DNA from: Odoribacter splanchnicus DSM 20712
GTDB lineage: Bacteria > Bacteroidota > Bacteroidia > Bacteroidales > Marinifilaceae
DNA length: 64,000 bases
Direction of reading: 5' to 3'
NCBI RefSeq assembly: GCF_000190535.1
Contig: NC_015160.1
Coordinates: 1,488,001-1,552,000, forward strand
Part shown: piece by piece, positions 49,075 through 58,335 of the stretch
How the letters are laid out: the number at the start of each line of letters is the position of its first letter
How positions within the stretch are numbered: the stretch's first letter is position 1
The notes under the pieces: generated by a model
Database searches by the model: none
What the model was told of the DNA's origin: nothing
What the model saw: the letters and a program-made list of their open reading frames with translations, nothing else
Made by a program: the position numbers and the translations under genes

Positions 49075-49147
49075 TCTACTTAGGTCAATTAAAATAAGTA
49101 CCTACGGTATCCCGATGGACATCGGCGGGTTATTTCAATTCTATCCC
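49075..49147 (-). ncRNA. Predicted crRNA-like RNA (CreA/CreR type) between cas6 and cas8b
   Basis: Read on the minus strand: a degenerate repeat that keeps only its 3' end (TAGAATTGAAAT at 49143-49132, against TAGAATTGAAAC), a spacer-like segment of exactly 37 nt (49131-49095), then a second degenerate repeat keeping its 5' part (TTTTAATTGACCTAAGTAGA at 49094-49075, one base deleted and one changed from the array repeat). This is the repeat-half/spacer/repeat-half form of the crRNA-resembling RNAs CreA and CreR, known in other Cas operons to guide Cascade to partly matching promoters for repression. The spacer part can form hairpins (CCGATG/CATCGG). The target is not identified, and the RNA itself is inferred. 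Confidence 0.7.
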
Positions 49148-49157
49148 ACTACTATTA

Positions 49158-49189
49158 CAAATTCACCCAAAACAACCTGGATACCCAAA
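49158..49189 (-). promoter_or_regulatory. Promoter immediately before the crRNA-like element
   Basis: On the minus strand TTTG (49189-49186), 20 bp, then TGAATTTG (49165-49158), one base from TAnnTTTG. Transcription would start at about 49152, roughly 12 nt before the crRNA handle. The -7 box occupies the place where the missing 5' half of the first repeat would lie. Confidence 0.6.
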
Positions 49190-49263
49190 CAAGGAGTTAA
49201 AAGTTTTGTTTTCCCGTTTACAACAGAATAAAAACTCAAACACCACACACACTAAACTTATTA

Positions 49264-50034
49264 TCACTGTTTCAACACTTCCACACAACCGAATCCCTGG
49301 CTGTTCAATCGTCCGAAACCACCTTCGTAACCCAGACGCAATAATTCCGGCTGTCCTTCCAGCTCAAAGCGGAAAGTATATCCTTTCATTCTGGTTTCCT
49401 CCGGAGTACCTACCTTCAGCACAATTGTTTTAGGCTTGGGCTCAGACAACAAATGCAAGCGGGTCAGAGGCCAGGACGGATCGGGTTCCTGTCCATAAAA
49501 CACCCTGTATTTATCCAGCAGATTCAAATGCAACAATTCTGCAAACTTCGGATTCCCCGGTGAAAGATGTATCGCTTTCCGGGTTTCCGGTAATTGCTCT
49601 TCAATAAACATAGGCGATAGAGTTTTAAAAAACATCCGGGAAGTGAATTCCGGCTCAGCCTGCCGCTCTAAGTTAAAGACTTCAAAGCGGACCCTCGATT
49701 TCCGGTCACCAACCTCCAATTGCCTGTTCTTAAACAGACCCATTACAAAAGCATCAATTGCTTCTATCGGATAGAACGACACAATCAACTGGGCCGTATC
49801 CGCCAAAACAAAAATCCGATCCCCCTCGATTCTGAAACACGGAAAATAGAAATTCGAAAAGGTAAATAATTTAAATGCTTTCTTTTCCTTACAATATCCT
49901 TTATCATGTAGCCAGGCAGTAAAAACCGGATTACCTTCATTCAATACCTTGTACAAACAACTTGACAATTCATACATATAATTACAAGGTAAAACGGTTC
50001 CTTCCACAATTTTAAGTACCAATTTCAAACGCAT
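49264..50034 (-). CDS. cas6: CRISPR RNA endonuclease Cas6
   Basis: 256 residues with the double ferredoxin-like RAMP layout. The C-terminal glycine-rich loop GYEGGFGRLNSQGFGCVEVLK is the clearest Cas6 mark. PVFTAWLHDKGYCKEKKAFKLFTFSNFYFP near 36-66 is the typical N-terminal region (the histidine of WLHDKG is a candidate catalytic residue). Cas6 cuts the repeat to leave the ATTGAAAC handle and could also cut the second degenerate repeat of the element at 49075. It is the first gene of the cas operon. Confidence 0.94.
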   Translation of the reverse strand: MRLKLVLKIVEGTVLPCNYMYELSSCLYKVLNEGNPVFTAWLHDKGYCKEKKAFKLFTFSNFYFPCFRIEGDRIFVLADTAQLIVSFYPIEAIDAFVMGLFKNRQLEVGDRKSRVRFEVFNLERQAEPEFTSRMFFKTLSPMFIEEQLPETRKAIHLSPGNPKFAELLHLNLLDKYRVFYGQEPDPSWPLTRLHLLSEPKPKTIVLKVGTPEETRMKGYTFRFELEGQPELLRLGYEGGFGRLNSQGFGCVEVLKQ

Positions 50035-50708
50035 AATAATAATTTATATTTATGCCTTAAATATAATAAATAATTGCAGTAACAAACAACTATATCGAAC
50101 AAAAATTATCAGAAAATGTATTCGAATCCTCATTTGTGACAGACATGTATAACCGGAATACCGGACTCTTTCACTACGATCTTCATGCTGTCGTAAATCA
50201 GAATCTGGTACTGATAACTCCATACGTTTTTTCATTAACTGCAAGGTTAGATTGAATGTCTGAAGACCACAAAGGATCATCCCCAAAACATGATAGAGTT
50301 GTAGACTTATACTTCCAGACTCTGCACATAGAAAACATATCGCACGCCCCCTCTTTTCCGGAGTGGAAATACATACCGTTCGCCCCAAAGGGCGGGAATA
50401 TTCAATCCCGTACAAGTAAATTTCGGTTCCCTTACCGTTGCCAGTCTGTTCTTGCGTTATCCCCTAACATAAATCCAATTTTATGCCCCCCAATTATATC
50501 TTCTCTACAAGATAATTTCTTTCTGCCTTCATATCCTGAAATCTAGAAGACAAAACTACCCGGATACCCCGATTATCTGTATCGTCTACACACATAAATC
50601 TCCCGGTTATCGATTAACCACTGCTCTGTTTTTTCCAAATATACAAAGCAGTGTTTAATCGATAACCGGGGAAAAATCCCGGTCTAAAAGGCTCTGGGGT
50701 AGCGGATA
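50035..50708. other. Upstream region of the cas operon, with a large inverted repeat
   Basis: No gene is recognised. Near cas6 the minus strand has TATATTTA (50065-50058) as a weak -7 box with TTGT about 20 bp before it. At 50602-50671 a long inverted repeat (CCCGGTTATCGATTAA with TTAATCGATAACCGGG, plus CACTGCT/AGCAGTG) forms a stem of over 20 bp with a loop of about 20. It lies 30 bp from the amidohydrolase stop and may serve as its terminator or be a small repeat element. The open frames at 50050-50415 look spurious. Confidence 0.45.
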
Positions 50709-52019
50709 TTATAAATCGTTTTTATATATTTTGCCGTCTTTCATGATCAACAGCATATTCTTGCCAGGATCGGTCAGCACTTTTATATCTTCGAGTGCAT
50801 TTCCATCCACCACAATCAGATCGGCCAGAGCCCCCTCTTCGATCACCCCCAGTTTACCGGGATAAGGATTACGGCGGCCGGACAGAGCCAACAGTTCGGC
50901 ATTATCGTGAGTGATCATCTTCAGGATTTCAAAGTTGGAAAACCAGCGGGTCATCTTTTCGATATTCAGGTTTTGATTCCGTGCATTGGCCGGACTGAAA
51001 AGCAAGTCGGTACCCCATGCCAGCTTCACCCCGTATTTCTTCGCCAGCTGATAGGCCCGGTCGGTGCCTTGTACCACCAGTTCGTGTTTCGCCTGCTGTA
51101 CAGGATTGGTATAATGATTATTTCCTTCTCCGATAAAGGGTTGCATCGACAACCACACGCCTTTCTCTGCAATCAGTTTCATCGTCGGTTCATCGATCAG
51201 TTGACCGTGTTCGATACTTTTCACCCCAGCCCGGATAGCCCGGCGGATCGCCTCCGGCACATAGACATGCACCATCACATAAGTACCCGCATCCTCGGCG
51301 GCCATTACCGCCGCATGCAGTTCATCTTCGAAATACTGCACATCTTCCAGCTGGTCATACAACGAAGAGACCCCTCCGCCTGCCATCAGCTTGATCTGAC
51401 TCGCACCCAGACGCAGGTTATTCCGCGAAGCGACGATCACGGCATCCACCCCGTCGGCGATGATAGCAGCCCCGATTTTCTCGGTATGAGTCAGGCCGCA
51501 ACAATCGAAAGGCTCAGGGATATCGTATACCATACGAAAATCGGCATGTCCGCCTGTTTCGGAAATAATCGCCCCACTAGGATAAATACGCGGTCCCGGC
51601 AGTGTTCCCTCATCGATCGCCCTTTTCAGTCCGAATACCGGTCCCCCCGCATCCCGGATCGTCGTAAAACCCCGCAAAAGAGTCTTCCCGGCTTCCTCTC
51701 CGGCTCTCAGCTGTGTATAAGAAGCATGAGCGGTCAACAAATCGACCATCGTATTAGCAGCCAGATAAGCATGCCAATGTGCATCGATCAATCCGGGCAT
51801 CAGAAATTTTCCCCGCCCATCGATCACTTCTACTTCTGCTCCGGCAACAATCGGTTCGGCCGATACTTTCCGGATCGCATTGTCCTCGATCCATACATTT
51901 CCCGTGACGGTCTTTTCACTTTTCCCGTCGAAAATCACGACATTTTGAATCAGAATTCCCTTTCCCATAGTCAGTAACGGCAATAAAGCCCATAAAATAA
52001 ATACGTACAACTTCAACAT
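50709..52019 (-). CDS. Secreted metal-dependent amidohydrolase
   Basis: 436 residues from ATG 52019, chosen because it begins directly with a signal-like segment (MLKLYVFILWALLPLLTM); the frame is open 12 codons further. The amidohydrolase fold shows PGLIDAHWHAYLA (metal ligands), SQIKLMAGGG (bridging lysine), YVMVHVYVP, SIEHGQLID and LAWGTDLLFS (catalytic aspartate), closing with the second half of the composite domain GVIEEGALADLIVVDGNALEDI. It belongs to the COG1228 group (imidazolonepropionase-, prolidase- and dipeptidase-like enzymes). Export suggests it hydrolyses a peptide or related amide in the periplasm. The substrate is unknown. Confidence 0.85.
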   Translation of the reverse strand: MLKLYVFILWALLPLLTMGKGILIQNVVIFDGKSEKTVTGNVWIEDNAIRKVSAEPIVAGAEVEVIDGRGKFLMPGLIDAHWHAYLAANTMVDLLTAHASYTQLRAGEEAGKTLLRGFTTIRDAGGPVFGLKRAIDEGTLPGPRIYPSGAIISETGGHADFRMVYDIPEPFDCCGLTHTEKIGAAIIADGVDAVIVASRNNLRLGASQIKLMAGGGVSSLYDQLEDVQYFEDELHAAVMAAEDAGTYVMVHVYVPEAIRRAIRAGVKSIEHGQLIDEPTMKLIAEKGVWLSMQPFIGEGNNHYTNPVQQAKHELVVQGTDRAYQLAKKYGVKLAWGTDLLFSPANARNQNLNIEKMTRWFSNFEILKMITHDNAELLALSGRRNPYPGKLGVIEEGALADLIVVDGNALEDIKVLTDPGKNMLLIMKDGKIYKNDL

Positions 52020-52060
52020 AATCCAATATACAAGTTTACAAATGAACGATCTCATCGAAT

Positions 52061-52409
52061 TTATTGTACGTAATCATCCCAGAAAAGTTTATTTCCACCT
52101 ACTCTCACCCAGTAACTACCACTTCGGGCCGATATCCCCCCACTCTCCACGACACCGGTGATCTTTTTCCGATGCGGGACCGATGTCCCGGAAACGAACA
52201 TCCAGAACCAGATTATGTTTTCTGTCACCACCGGTCCGTCTTTCCCTTTTGCCAGCCGGAGCATAATTTCCGTAGCCCCTAATTTTCTTATTTCCTGCTC
52301 GACCCAGAGCAACAGGAAATACCTCCACCGGTACAGGAAAATTTGTTCCCAACCGTCCAATCAACCTAGTGTTGTCGACAATAATAAATACAAAAAATAT
52401 CATTAACAA
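52061..52409 (-). pseudogene. 3' remnant of a glycoside-hydrolase-like gene
   Basis: The minus strand reads EIMLRLAKGKDGPVVTENIIWFWMFVSG, then GSYWVRVGGNKLFWDDYV. The phrase resembles the C-terminal beta-sandwich of family-2 glycosidases, but the evidence is thin. The upstream body is absent, so it is a fragment. Confidence 0.3.
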
Positions 52410-52496
52410 ACTCAGATAAATTAAATAGAAACAAAAATAGAGCGGCCGGCTTTCAAAAAGCCTTTCAAGAGAAAATAATTGAAATCAACAAATTTA

Positions 52497-52528
52497 TTTG
52501 GCGAATAATAAAAAATAAACTATTTTTG
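52497..52528 (+). promoter_or_regulatory. Orphan consensus promoter
   Basis: TTTG at 52497-52500, 20 bp, then TATTTTTG at 52521-52528: a full match to the Bacteroidota promoter on the plus strand. No plus-strand gene follows; the nearest ATG (about 52573) is closed after three codons. It may drive a small RNA or be the remains of a lost gene. Confidence 0.5.
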
Positions 52529-53137
52529 TCATCGCTATCAAGTACTGTTTCAAACAGTTCCTTGCAATAAAAAATGGACGTTTAAATAGTTAGATGTAAA
52601 AAGGGATAGGTCACAAAACCAAAATACTTTATTGACTGAATAAGAGTTACTTAATAATGTTAAAAAAAGGAAATATTTGTTTGTTTTGAGAAGAAAATAA
52701 ACGTCGATTAAATTAGCCGGTAACGGACTTTTCGATAAATAAATTTCCTCAAAAAGTAACTTTTTCCATTTTTCTACATCATTAGTATTCAAGATCTTTG
52801 AATGTTTTGGACGTAAAAGATTCTTCCGGTGACGTCGCCGGGAATTGACCAGATATAAGAGAAACAGGCTGCATAAAAAGACAGGGTCCCGCGGAATTAT
52901 CTTCTAATCAGGTGAAATCGATTCATACACTCTTTATGATATTTCACACGATAAATTCTACTTATGCATTTCTTACATACATACACACATACACACACAC
53001 ATGCGTAAAGCGGGACCCTTATTCCAATTAAATTCAGAGTTATAAAGTCTGTAAAGTTTATATAGTCATCGGATTCTTCGGACTTCATAAACTTTACAGA
53101 CTTTATAAATTAACCTTCATCGTCCCGATAAATCGGA
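52529..53137. other. AT-rich region with a 22-bp-arm inverted repeat
   Basis: No supported gene. An 80-codon minus-strand frame (52792-52550, MNTNDVEKWKKLLFEEIYL...) could be a gene fragment. At 53040-53108 TTATAAAGTCTGTAAAGTTTAT and its exact reverse complement form a 22-bp stem with a 25-nt loop, 30 bp beyond the stop of the PepSY-like gene, so it may end that transcript. A CA-dinucleotide run lies near 52980-53000. Confidence 0.45.
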
Positions 53138-53974
53138 TCACTGTAGGATATTTCCGGTAGGATCGATAGACAGATGTACTTCAGAATTTCCTTGTTCCAG
53201 ATCGAAATAGTAATACGAATTGTTCGGCGTCTCATAAAAATGAATATCGTCGATGCGGTATTTTCCAAAATTCGAATGCCGGAAAGTTTCCATTACTACC
53301 GAAGGAACTTCGGCCTTGCTCACTTCCCAGGAAGTCGACAACCAATCGTTTCCCTGAAAAATCAATTCTTTAGCTTTTCCTCCATCCAGGATGTCCACTT
53401 CCAATTTACCTTTTTCATTATCCATTTCAATGATGGTAGCATCCGGATATTTTTGTTTGATCCAAATCTGGATATCCGAAGCGACAGGCATATAAGAACT
53501 CCGTTTCTCTTTAGACACTTCATTCACGGTTTTGATCAGATTGCCGTTACCGACATAATACAGGTCGGTATCCAATCCTTCTTTTTCGAGTTCGATGATA
53601 TACACTGCTTCCATTCCAGCCCGTTCGATCTTGTCGATATCGTCTTTTTTCCAGGTACTGTAAACACTTTTCTCGAATTGTTCGCGGATGGCCTGTGGCA
53701 GGGAACTATACCTCAGATTACTTTCCGTCATCACCCATTTACCGGTTCCGTCGAACCAAGCCTCGTGTTCGATACCGTCTTCCCGGAATTCTGCGACATA
53801 ATACCCCTGCTTTTGTTCCCACTCTACTTTATCGGACTGAGGATACTTGTTATTAAATGCCGCAACGATTTTCGCATCGGGACGATACTGGTTTTGTTGT
53901 TTACAACCGGCTATTGCAAAGCCACTGATGAATAACAAAATAAAAAGAATCAATCTGGTTTTCATATTTTTCAT
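53138..53974 (-). CDS. PepSY-like (DUF2874) lipoprotein
   Basis: 278 residues from ATG 53974 (MKNMKTRL...), chosen because the signal peptide then begins correctly. The lipobox is AIAGC. The mature part holds three to four repeats of the beta-lactamase-inhibitor-like/PepSY-like unit: FNNKYPQSDKVEWEQKQGYYVAEFREDGIEHEAWFD, then SLPQAIREQFEKS, then IKQKYPDATIIEMDNEKGKLEVDIL and VMETFRHSNFGKYRIDDIHFYETPNNSYYYFDLE. Such proteins are common, envelope-located and of unknown function in Bacteroidota. Confidence 0.85.
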   Translation of the reverse strand: MKNMKTRLILFILLFISGFAIAGCKQQNQYRPDAKIVAAFNNKYPQSDKVEWEQKQGYYVAEFREDGIEHEAWFDGTGKWVMTESNLRYSSLPQAIREQFEKSVYSTWKKDDIDKIERAGMEAVYIIELEKEGLDTDLYYVGNGNLIKTVNEVSKEKRSSYMPVASDIQIWIKQKYPDATIIEMDNEKGKLEVDILDGGKAKELIFQGNDWLSTSWEVSKAEVPSVVMETFRHSNFGKYRIDDIHFYETPNNSYYYFDLEQGNSEVHLSIDPTGNILQ

Positions 53975-54104
53975 TTTTATGTGATCGTTTGTCTGCTGTA
54001 TACGATAATCGCGGAAGGGATGTTCTAAGGAGTAATCAAACAATTCACCTTTGATTTTCGTAAGTAGTGGAGATTTCTGTAAATTTTAATCAATCACCCA
54101 TTTT

Positions 54105-55478
54105 ATGGAACATTTTGACGCAATCATTATCGGATTTGGAAAAGGGGGTAAACTACTGGCTGCTGATTTAGCTAACCGGGGACAGCAAGTAGCCATAATC
54201 GAACGTTCGGCTGCGATGTACGGAGGCTCCTGCATCAATATCGCCTGTATTCCGACCAAAGCATTGATCCATCAGGCCCAAATGATAAAGGAACTGAATC
54301 TGGCTTCTTTTGAAGAAAAGGCAGCAGCTTATCGGAAAGCTATCATAAAGAAAAACGAAATTACCACCGCTTTACGAAAATTAAATTTCGACCGGCTCAA
54401 CGACCATCCGAATATAACGGTATATACAGGAGTCGCCTCATTCCGCTCATCCCGTAAAATAGAGGTGACCACCGAAACAGACCGTCTGGAGATCGAGGGG
54501 AAACGGATCTTTATCGATACCGGAGCTCTTCCGGTGATCCCGCCGATATCAGGTATCCGGGAAAGCCGACGGGTATATACCAGTACCTCACTCCTGGAAC
54601 TGGACCTGCTACCGGAAACCCTGGTCATCATCGGAGGAGGATACATCGGGTTGGAATTCGCTTCTATGTTTGCGGCTTTCGGAAGTAAGGTAATCGTATT
54701 GGAAAACACAACGGAATTTTTATCCCGCGAAGACAGAACCATTGCCGAAGCTGTACGGAAAGTAATGGAAAACCAAGGAATAGAATTTCATTTCAGTATA
54801 GAAATGCAATCAATCCAGGATACCGACGAAGAGACCGTAGTGACCTATCGGGATACGACCGATAAAACCGAACACAGCCTCTTTGCCAACGCTGTTCTGG
54901 TAGCGACAGGCCGTCAGCCCAACACCGAAAGCCTCGATCCGGGAGTGGCCGGAATACATTTAAACGAACATGGAGCGATCATCGTAAACGAATATCTGCA
55001 AACAACCGCATCGGATATCTGGGCGTTGGGAGATGTCAGCGGAGGGAAACAATTCACCTATATTTCCCAGGACGATTACAGGATTATCCGGGATCAACTG
55101 TTCGGTAAAGGCAGCCGGACCATTGTCGACCGGGAACCTGTCGTATATACGGTATTTATCGATCCACCTCTATCCCGCATCGGTTTGACAGAACAAGAAG
55201 CCATCGCCAAAGGATACGAAGTGATGACCAAAACCATTCCGGTCGAGGCCATCCCCCGAGCGCGGGTATCAGGTAATACCAACGGGGTATTGAAATCTGT
55301 CGTAAATGCCAAAAACGGAAAAATTCTGGGATGTACCCTGTTTTGTATCGATTCGGGCGAAGTGATCAACAATGTGGCCCTGGTCATGAAAGCCGGACTA
55401 GACTATTCGTCGCTCCGGGATCAGATCTATACGCATCCTTCTATGAGTGAGGCCTTGAACGATCTTTTCAGCTTTTAA
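54105..55478 (+). CDS. rclA: RclA-like FAD/NAD(P) disulfide reductase
   Basis: 457 residues. The FAD-binding start IIIGFGKGGKLLAADLANRGQQVAIIE is followed by the redox-active cysteines GGSCINIACIPTKALIHQAQ, closely like RclA of enteric bacteria. The NAD(P)-binding motif LVIIGGGYIGLEFASMFAAFGSKV lies near 175, ALGDVSGGKQFTYISQDDYRI near 310 (second FAD contact), and the dimerisation domain ends DQIYTHPSMSEALNDLF (catalytic His). RclA reduces hypothiocyanous acid or copper and protects against reactive chlorine; that role is inherited from the family and not shown here. It is monocistronic and divergent from the PepSY-like gene. Confidence 0.85.
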   Translation: MEHFDAIIIGFGKGGKLLAADLANRGQQVAIIERSAAMYGGSCINIACIPTKALIHQAQMIKELNLASFEEKAAAYRKAIIKKNEITTALRKLNFDRLNDHPNITVYTGVASFRSSRKIEVTTETDRLEIEGKRIFIDTGALPVIPPISGIRESRRVYTSTSLLELDLLPETLVIIGGGYIGLEFASMFAAFGSKVIVLENTTEFLSREDRTIAEAVRKVMENQGIEFHFSIEMQSIQDTDEETVVTYRDTTDKTEHSLFANAVLVATGRQPNTESLDPGVAGIHLNEHGAIIVNEYLQTTASDIWALGDVSGGKQFTYISQDDYRIIRDQLFGKGSRTIVDREPVVYTVFIDPPLSRIGLTEQEAIAKGYEVMTKTIPVEAIPRARVSGNTNGVLKSVVNAKNGKILGCTLFCIDSGEVINNVALVMKAGLDYSSLRDQIYTHPSMSEALNDLFSF

Positions 55479-55549
55479 CCCGCAAAGGGGCTTTGGTAGT
55501 ATCGTTTATAATGTGCAAATTTGTCCTTTACAAATAAGCTGAACGAATT

Positions 55550-56137
55550 ATGAACTATCTCGCCCACATTTTCCTTTCGGGTAATGACCGTTGTATTCAG
55601 ATCGGTAATTTTATCGGGGATGGGGTCAAAGGGGACGGGTATAAACAATATCCCCGGAAATTCCAGCAAGGAATTTTGTTACACCGCGAAATCGATGCTT
55701 TCTCGGACCGGCATCCGTTGGTCCGGGAAGCCGTAGGGATAGGCCGGGAAACTTTCGGGCGTTATTCGGCTGTAGTGAACGACATCTTGTTCGATTATTT
55801 CCTGGCCAGCCGGTTTCAGGACTATGCCGGTCTTCCCCTCAAACGGTTCAGCCGGAGGTTTTATACCGCCTTAGCCTGGAACTACCGCCACCTGCCGGAA
55901 CGTTTTCAGGGGTTCATATGGCATTTCATCCTGACTGACCGATTGTGCCGTTATGCCTCCCTAACGGGAATCCAGCAATCCCTGGAAATCATGACCCGCT
56001 ACCGGGGATTGCAGATCGATCCTGCCCAAACGCCGCTATTTATGCAGGAGCACGGAGAACGATTACAAAAAATATTCCGGGAGTTTTTCCCGGAATTACA
56101 CGAAAGATGCAAACAATCGATTTATCTAAAGTCGTAA
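55550..56137 (+). CDS. acpH: Acyl carrier protein phosphodiesterase
   Basis: 195 residues, normal length. The protein begins MNYLAHIFLSGNDRCIQIGNFIGDGVKG and has GILLHREIDAFSDRHPLVREA, as in AcpH (an HD-like all-alpha phosphodiesterase); the histidine and aspartate of HREID and DRHP are probable metal ligands. Later VVNDILFDYFLASRF completes the family pattern. It removes the phosphopantetheine group from holo-ACP. The start at 55550 is the only sensible ATG. Confidence 0.88.
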   Translation: MNYLAHIFLSGNDRCIQIGNFIGDGVKGDGYKQYPRKFQQGILLHREIDAFSDRHPLVREAVGIGRETFGRYSAVVNDILFDYFLASRFQDYAGLPLKRFSRRFYTALAWNYRHLPERFQGFIWHFILTDRLCRYASLTGIQQSLEIMTRYRGLQIDPAQTPLFMQEHGERLQKIFREFFPELHERCKQSIYLKS

Positions 56138-56640
56138 TCCCCCAAATTAATTACCTGCAAACTTTGCCGGATACAAATACCAATCTTTATCCTCTTTTCC
56201 TCGGTAAGCAGCCCGACTCTTACATTTCGGATAAACGGTATCGATATGAATTCTTTCGGCCTGATAATTGAATTTCATCATATCCTTATTCATTCCCGCA
56301 TCCAGATGGAAGGCAAACGGAGCTTTTTATGGTACTTTTTATTAGGCTTATCCCCAATTTACCTTCTAAGTAAAACCAATATCAACTGGTTTGAATATCT
56401 GAATCTTTCTTGTGTGACAGAATAAATAAAAACCGCTAATCTGTCTGCAAAGTTTTTCAGATAGATTAGCGGTTTACAAATTGGGTTAGCGAATTCTTTC
56501 AGAATTTTGACCGGCGAATCTGCGGCTCTGATCCATTCGTACCGATCATTCTAATTTTGTCGATTCCTTTTACGCCTATCCATTCTTGAAAGGAACACCG
56601 GTCCCATTGGGGACCAGCTCCTTCTTTTCTCTAAAAGAGA
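56138..56640. other. Intergenic region between acpH and gadB
   Basis: No gene is seen. It holds the terminator at 56431-56475 and a small hairpin GGTCCC/GGGACC near 56602-56617. The plus-strand frame overlapping the end of acpH is an out-of-frame shadow. Confidence 0.5.
56425..56475 (-). terminator. Probable gadB terminator
   Basis: A 12-bp stem (AACCGCTAATCT with AGATTAGCGGTT) closed further by CTG/CAG is followed on the minus strand by TTTTTATTTATTC. It lies about 170 bp after the gadB stop. Confidence 0.65.
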
Positions 56641-58038
56641 TTATCTGGAGTGATTAAATCCTCTGGGCTTTTGTGGTTCTCTCTTATTCCACAAAATAGC
56701 GCTATTAGTCGGTTCCTGCAATTGATTCAACTGGGCAATATTGGTTTTAATATCTTTCACCAATAGATCGGCCAGGTCTTTACCGGTTCCCTGCCGTACA
56801 ACGACACGCATGATCACGACATCTTCCATATTCTTCGGCATGGTATAAGCCGGCACCTGCCATCCCTGGGCATGCAAAGCATCCGAAAGGTCATATAACG
56901 TCCATTTCCGGGAAGAATCATTTTTCAGTTTCCAGATAAACAACGGATTAGGCATATCGTCACTGAAAAATTCAAAGATCCCCATCTCTTTTAACTGTTG
57001 TTTCAGATAGAGACATACATCGATACAATTCTGCTGGATCTGCCGGTAACCTTCCATACCTAAACGCAGGAACTGGTAGTATTGTGCCAATACCTGATTG
57101 CCCGGACGGGAGAAGTTAATAGAAATACTCGGAATGTTGGCTCCCAGATAGTTCACGGCAAAGTTCATCTCTTCGGGCAGATATTGTTTATCTTTCCAAA
57201 CCACCCAACCGACACCCGGATATACCAATCCGAACTTATGGCCGGAAACACTGATAGATAACACCCATTTCAAACGGAAATCCCAAACGGTATCCGGATC
57301 GATAAACGGATGGATAAAACCACCGGTAGCAGCATCCACATGAATACATATTTCCCATCCTTTTTCTGCGTTCAGTTTATCCAGGGCATCGTTGATCTCT
57401 TTTACATTATCATTCAATCCGGTGATCGTAACCCCCTGAATCGGAACGACACAAATGGTATTTTCATCACACATACCGACCACATCCTGCGGATCCATGG
57501 TAATTTTTTCCATCGTCACGGGAACCATTCTCATTTCAACGTCCCAATAGATGGCAAATTTTTCCCAAACGACCTGCATACAGGTGGAAATGATAAAATT
57601 AGGTTTATTGGTAGGCAAACCTTTGGCACGACGACGTTTTTGCCAGCGTTTCAGGGCAGCAATACCTCCCAGCATACAAGCTTCGGACGAACCGACGGTA
57701 CTGGTACCGGTACAATAGGGAGGTTCGGGTGAATGCCACAATTTAGCGATAATGTTCACACAACGTCTTTCTATCTCGGCAGTTTGCGGATACTCGGTTT
57801 TATCGATCATGTTTTTGTCCATATTTTCGGTCATCACCCGGCGGGCATAGTCGTCCATCCAAGTGGTAACGAAAGTGGCCAGATTCAATCGGGCATTTCC
57901 ATCCATCATCGCTTCATCGTGTACCAACTGATAAGCCACCTCTCCCGGCATAGAGGTTTTAGGCATTTCAAACTTAGGAGCTACACGGGCTTCTTCAGGT
58001 GTTCCGAAAATTGGAGTGTTTGGATTTTCTGTTTTCAT
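56641..58038 (-). CDS. gadB: Glutamate decarboxylase
   Basis: 465 residues, the usual length. It starts with the family's N-terminal MKTENPNTPIFGTPEEARVAPKFEMPKTSMPGEVAYQLVHDEAMMDGNARLNLATFVTTW and contains STVGSSEACMLGGIAALKRW (substrate/PLP loop), HVDAATGGFIHPF (PLP aspartate) and SISVSGHKFGLVYPGVGW with the PLP-binding lysine near residue 268. It converts glutamate to GABA and CO2 while consuming a proton, giving acid resistance and the GABA release known from gut Bacteroidota. No glutamate/GABA antiporter gene is in the window. Confidence 0.97.
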   Translation of the reverse strand: MKTENPNTPIFGTPEEARVAPKFEMPKTSMPGEVAYQLVHDEAMMDGNARLNLATFVTTWMDDYARRVMTENMDKNMIDKTEYPQTAEIERRCVNIIAKLWHSPEPPYCTGTSTVGSSEACMLGGIAALKRWQKRRRAKGLPTNKPNFIISTCMQVVWEKFAIYWDVEMRMVPVTMEKITMDPQDVVGMCDENTICVVPIQGVTITGLNDNVKEINDALDKLNAEKGWEICIHVDAATGGFIHPFIDPDTVWDFRLKWVLSISVSGHKFGLVYPGVGWVVWKDKQYLPEEMNFAVNYLGANIPSISINFSRPGNQVLAQYYQFLRLGMEGYRQIQQNCIDVCLYLKQQLKEMGIFEFFSDDMPNPLFIWKLKNDSSRKWTLYDLSDALHAQGWQVPAYTMPKNMEDVVIMRVVVRQGTGKDLADLLVKDIKTNIAQLNQLQEPTNSAILWNKREPQKPRGFNHSR

Positions 58039-58335
58039 AATAATAAAGTTAAATTATTGTAACGTAATAATAATGAGCTTTTTGCATTCACTCGTCAATA
58101 ACTACGCCCACCGTCGTTTTTTAGTTTCGACTTCTCACAATATTTAACTTTATACTTTTTACTTTCTACCTTTTACCTCTTTTTTGTAACCTTCTTTTCC
58201 CTATTCAGTATACATACACAGAGAACGCACCTCGAGCCCCCTCAACGGTGGAATTATGGACGAAATTAAACACGACCGTGCTGAAGCACATTCCACCCGG
58301 ACCTGAGATGCGTTTTCTCATCAATCTAGAACAAG

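Noticed and set aside
50050..50415. 121-residue minus-strand frame upstream of cas6
   Set aside because: There is no family similarity, the composition is unusual and a competing plus-strand frame exists; probably non-coding.
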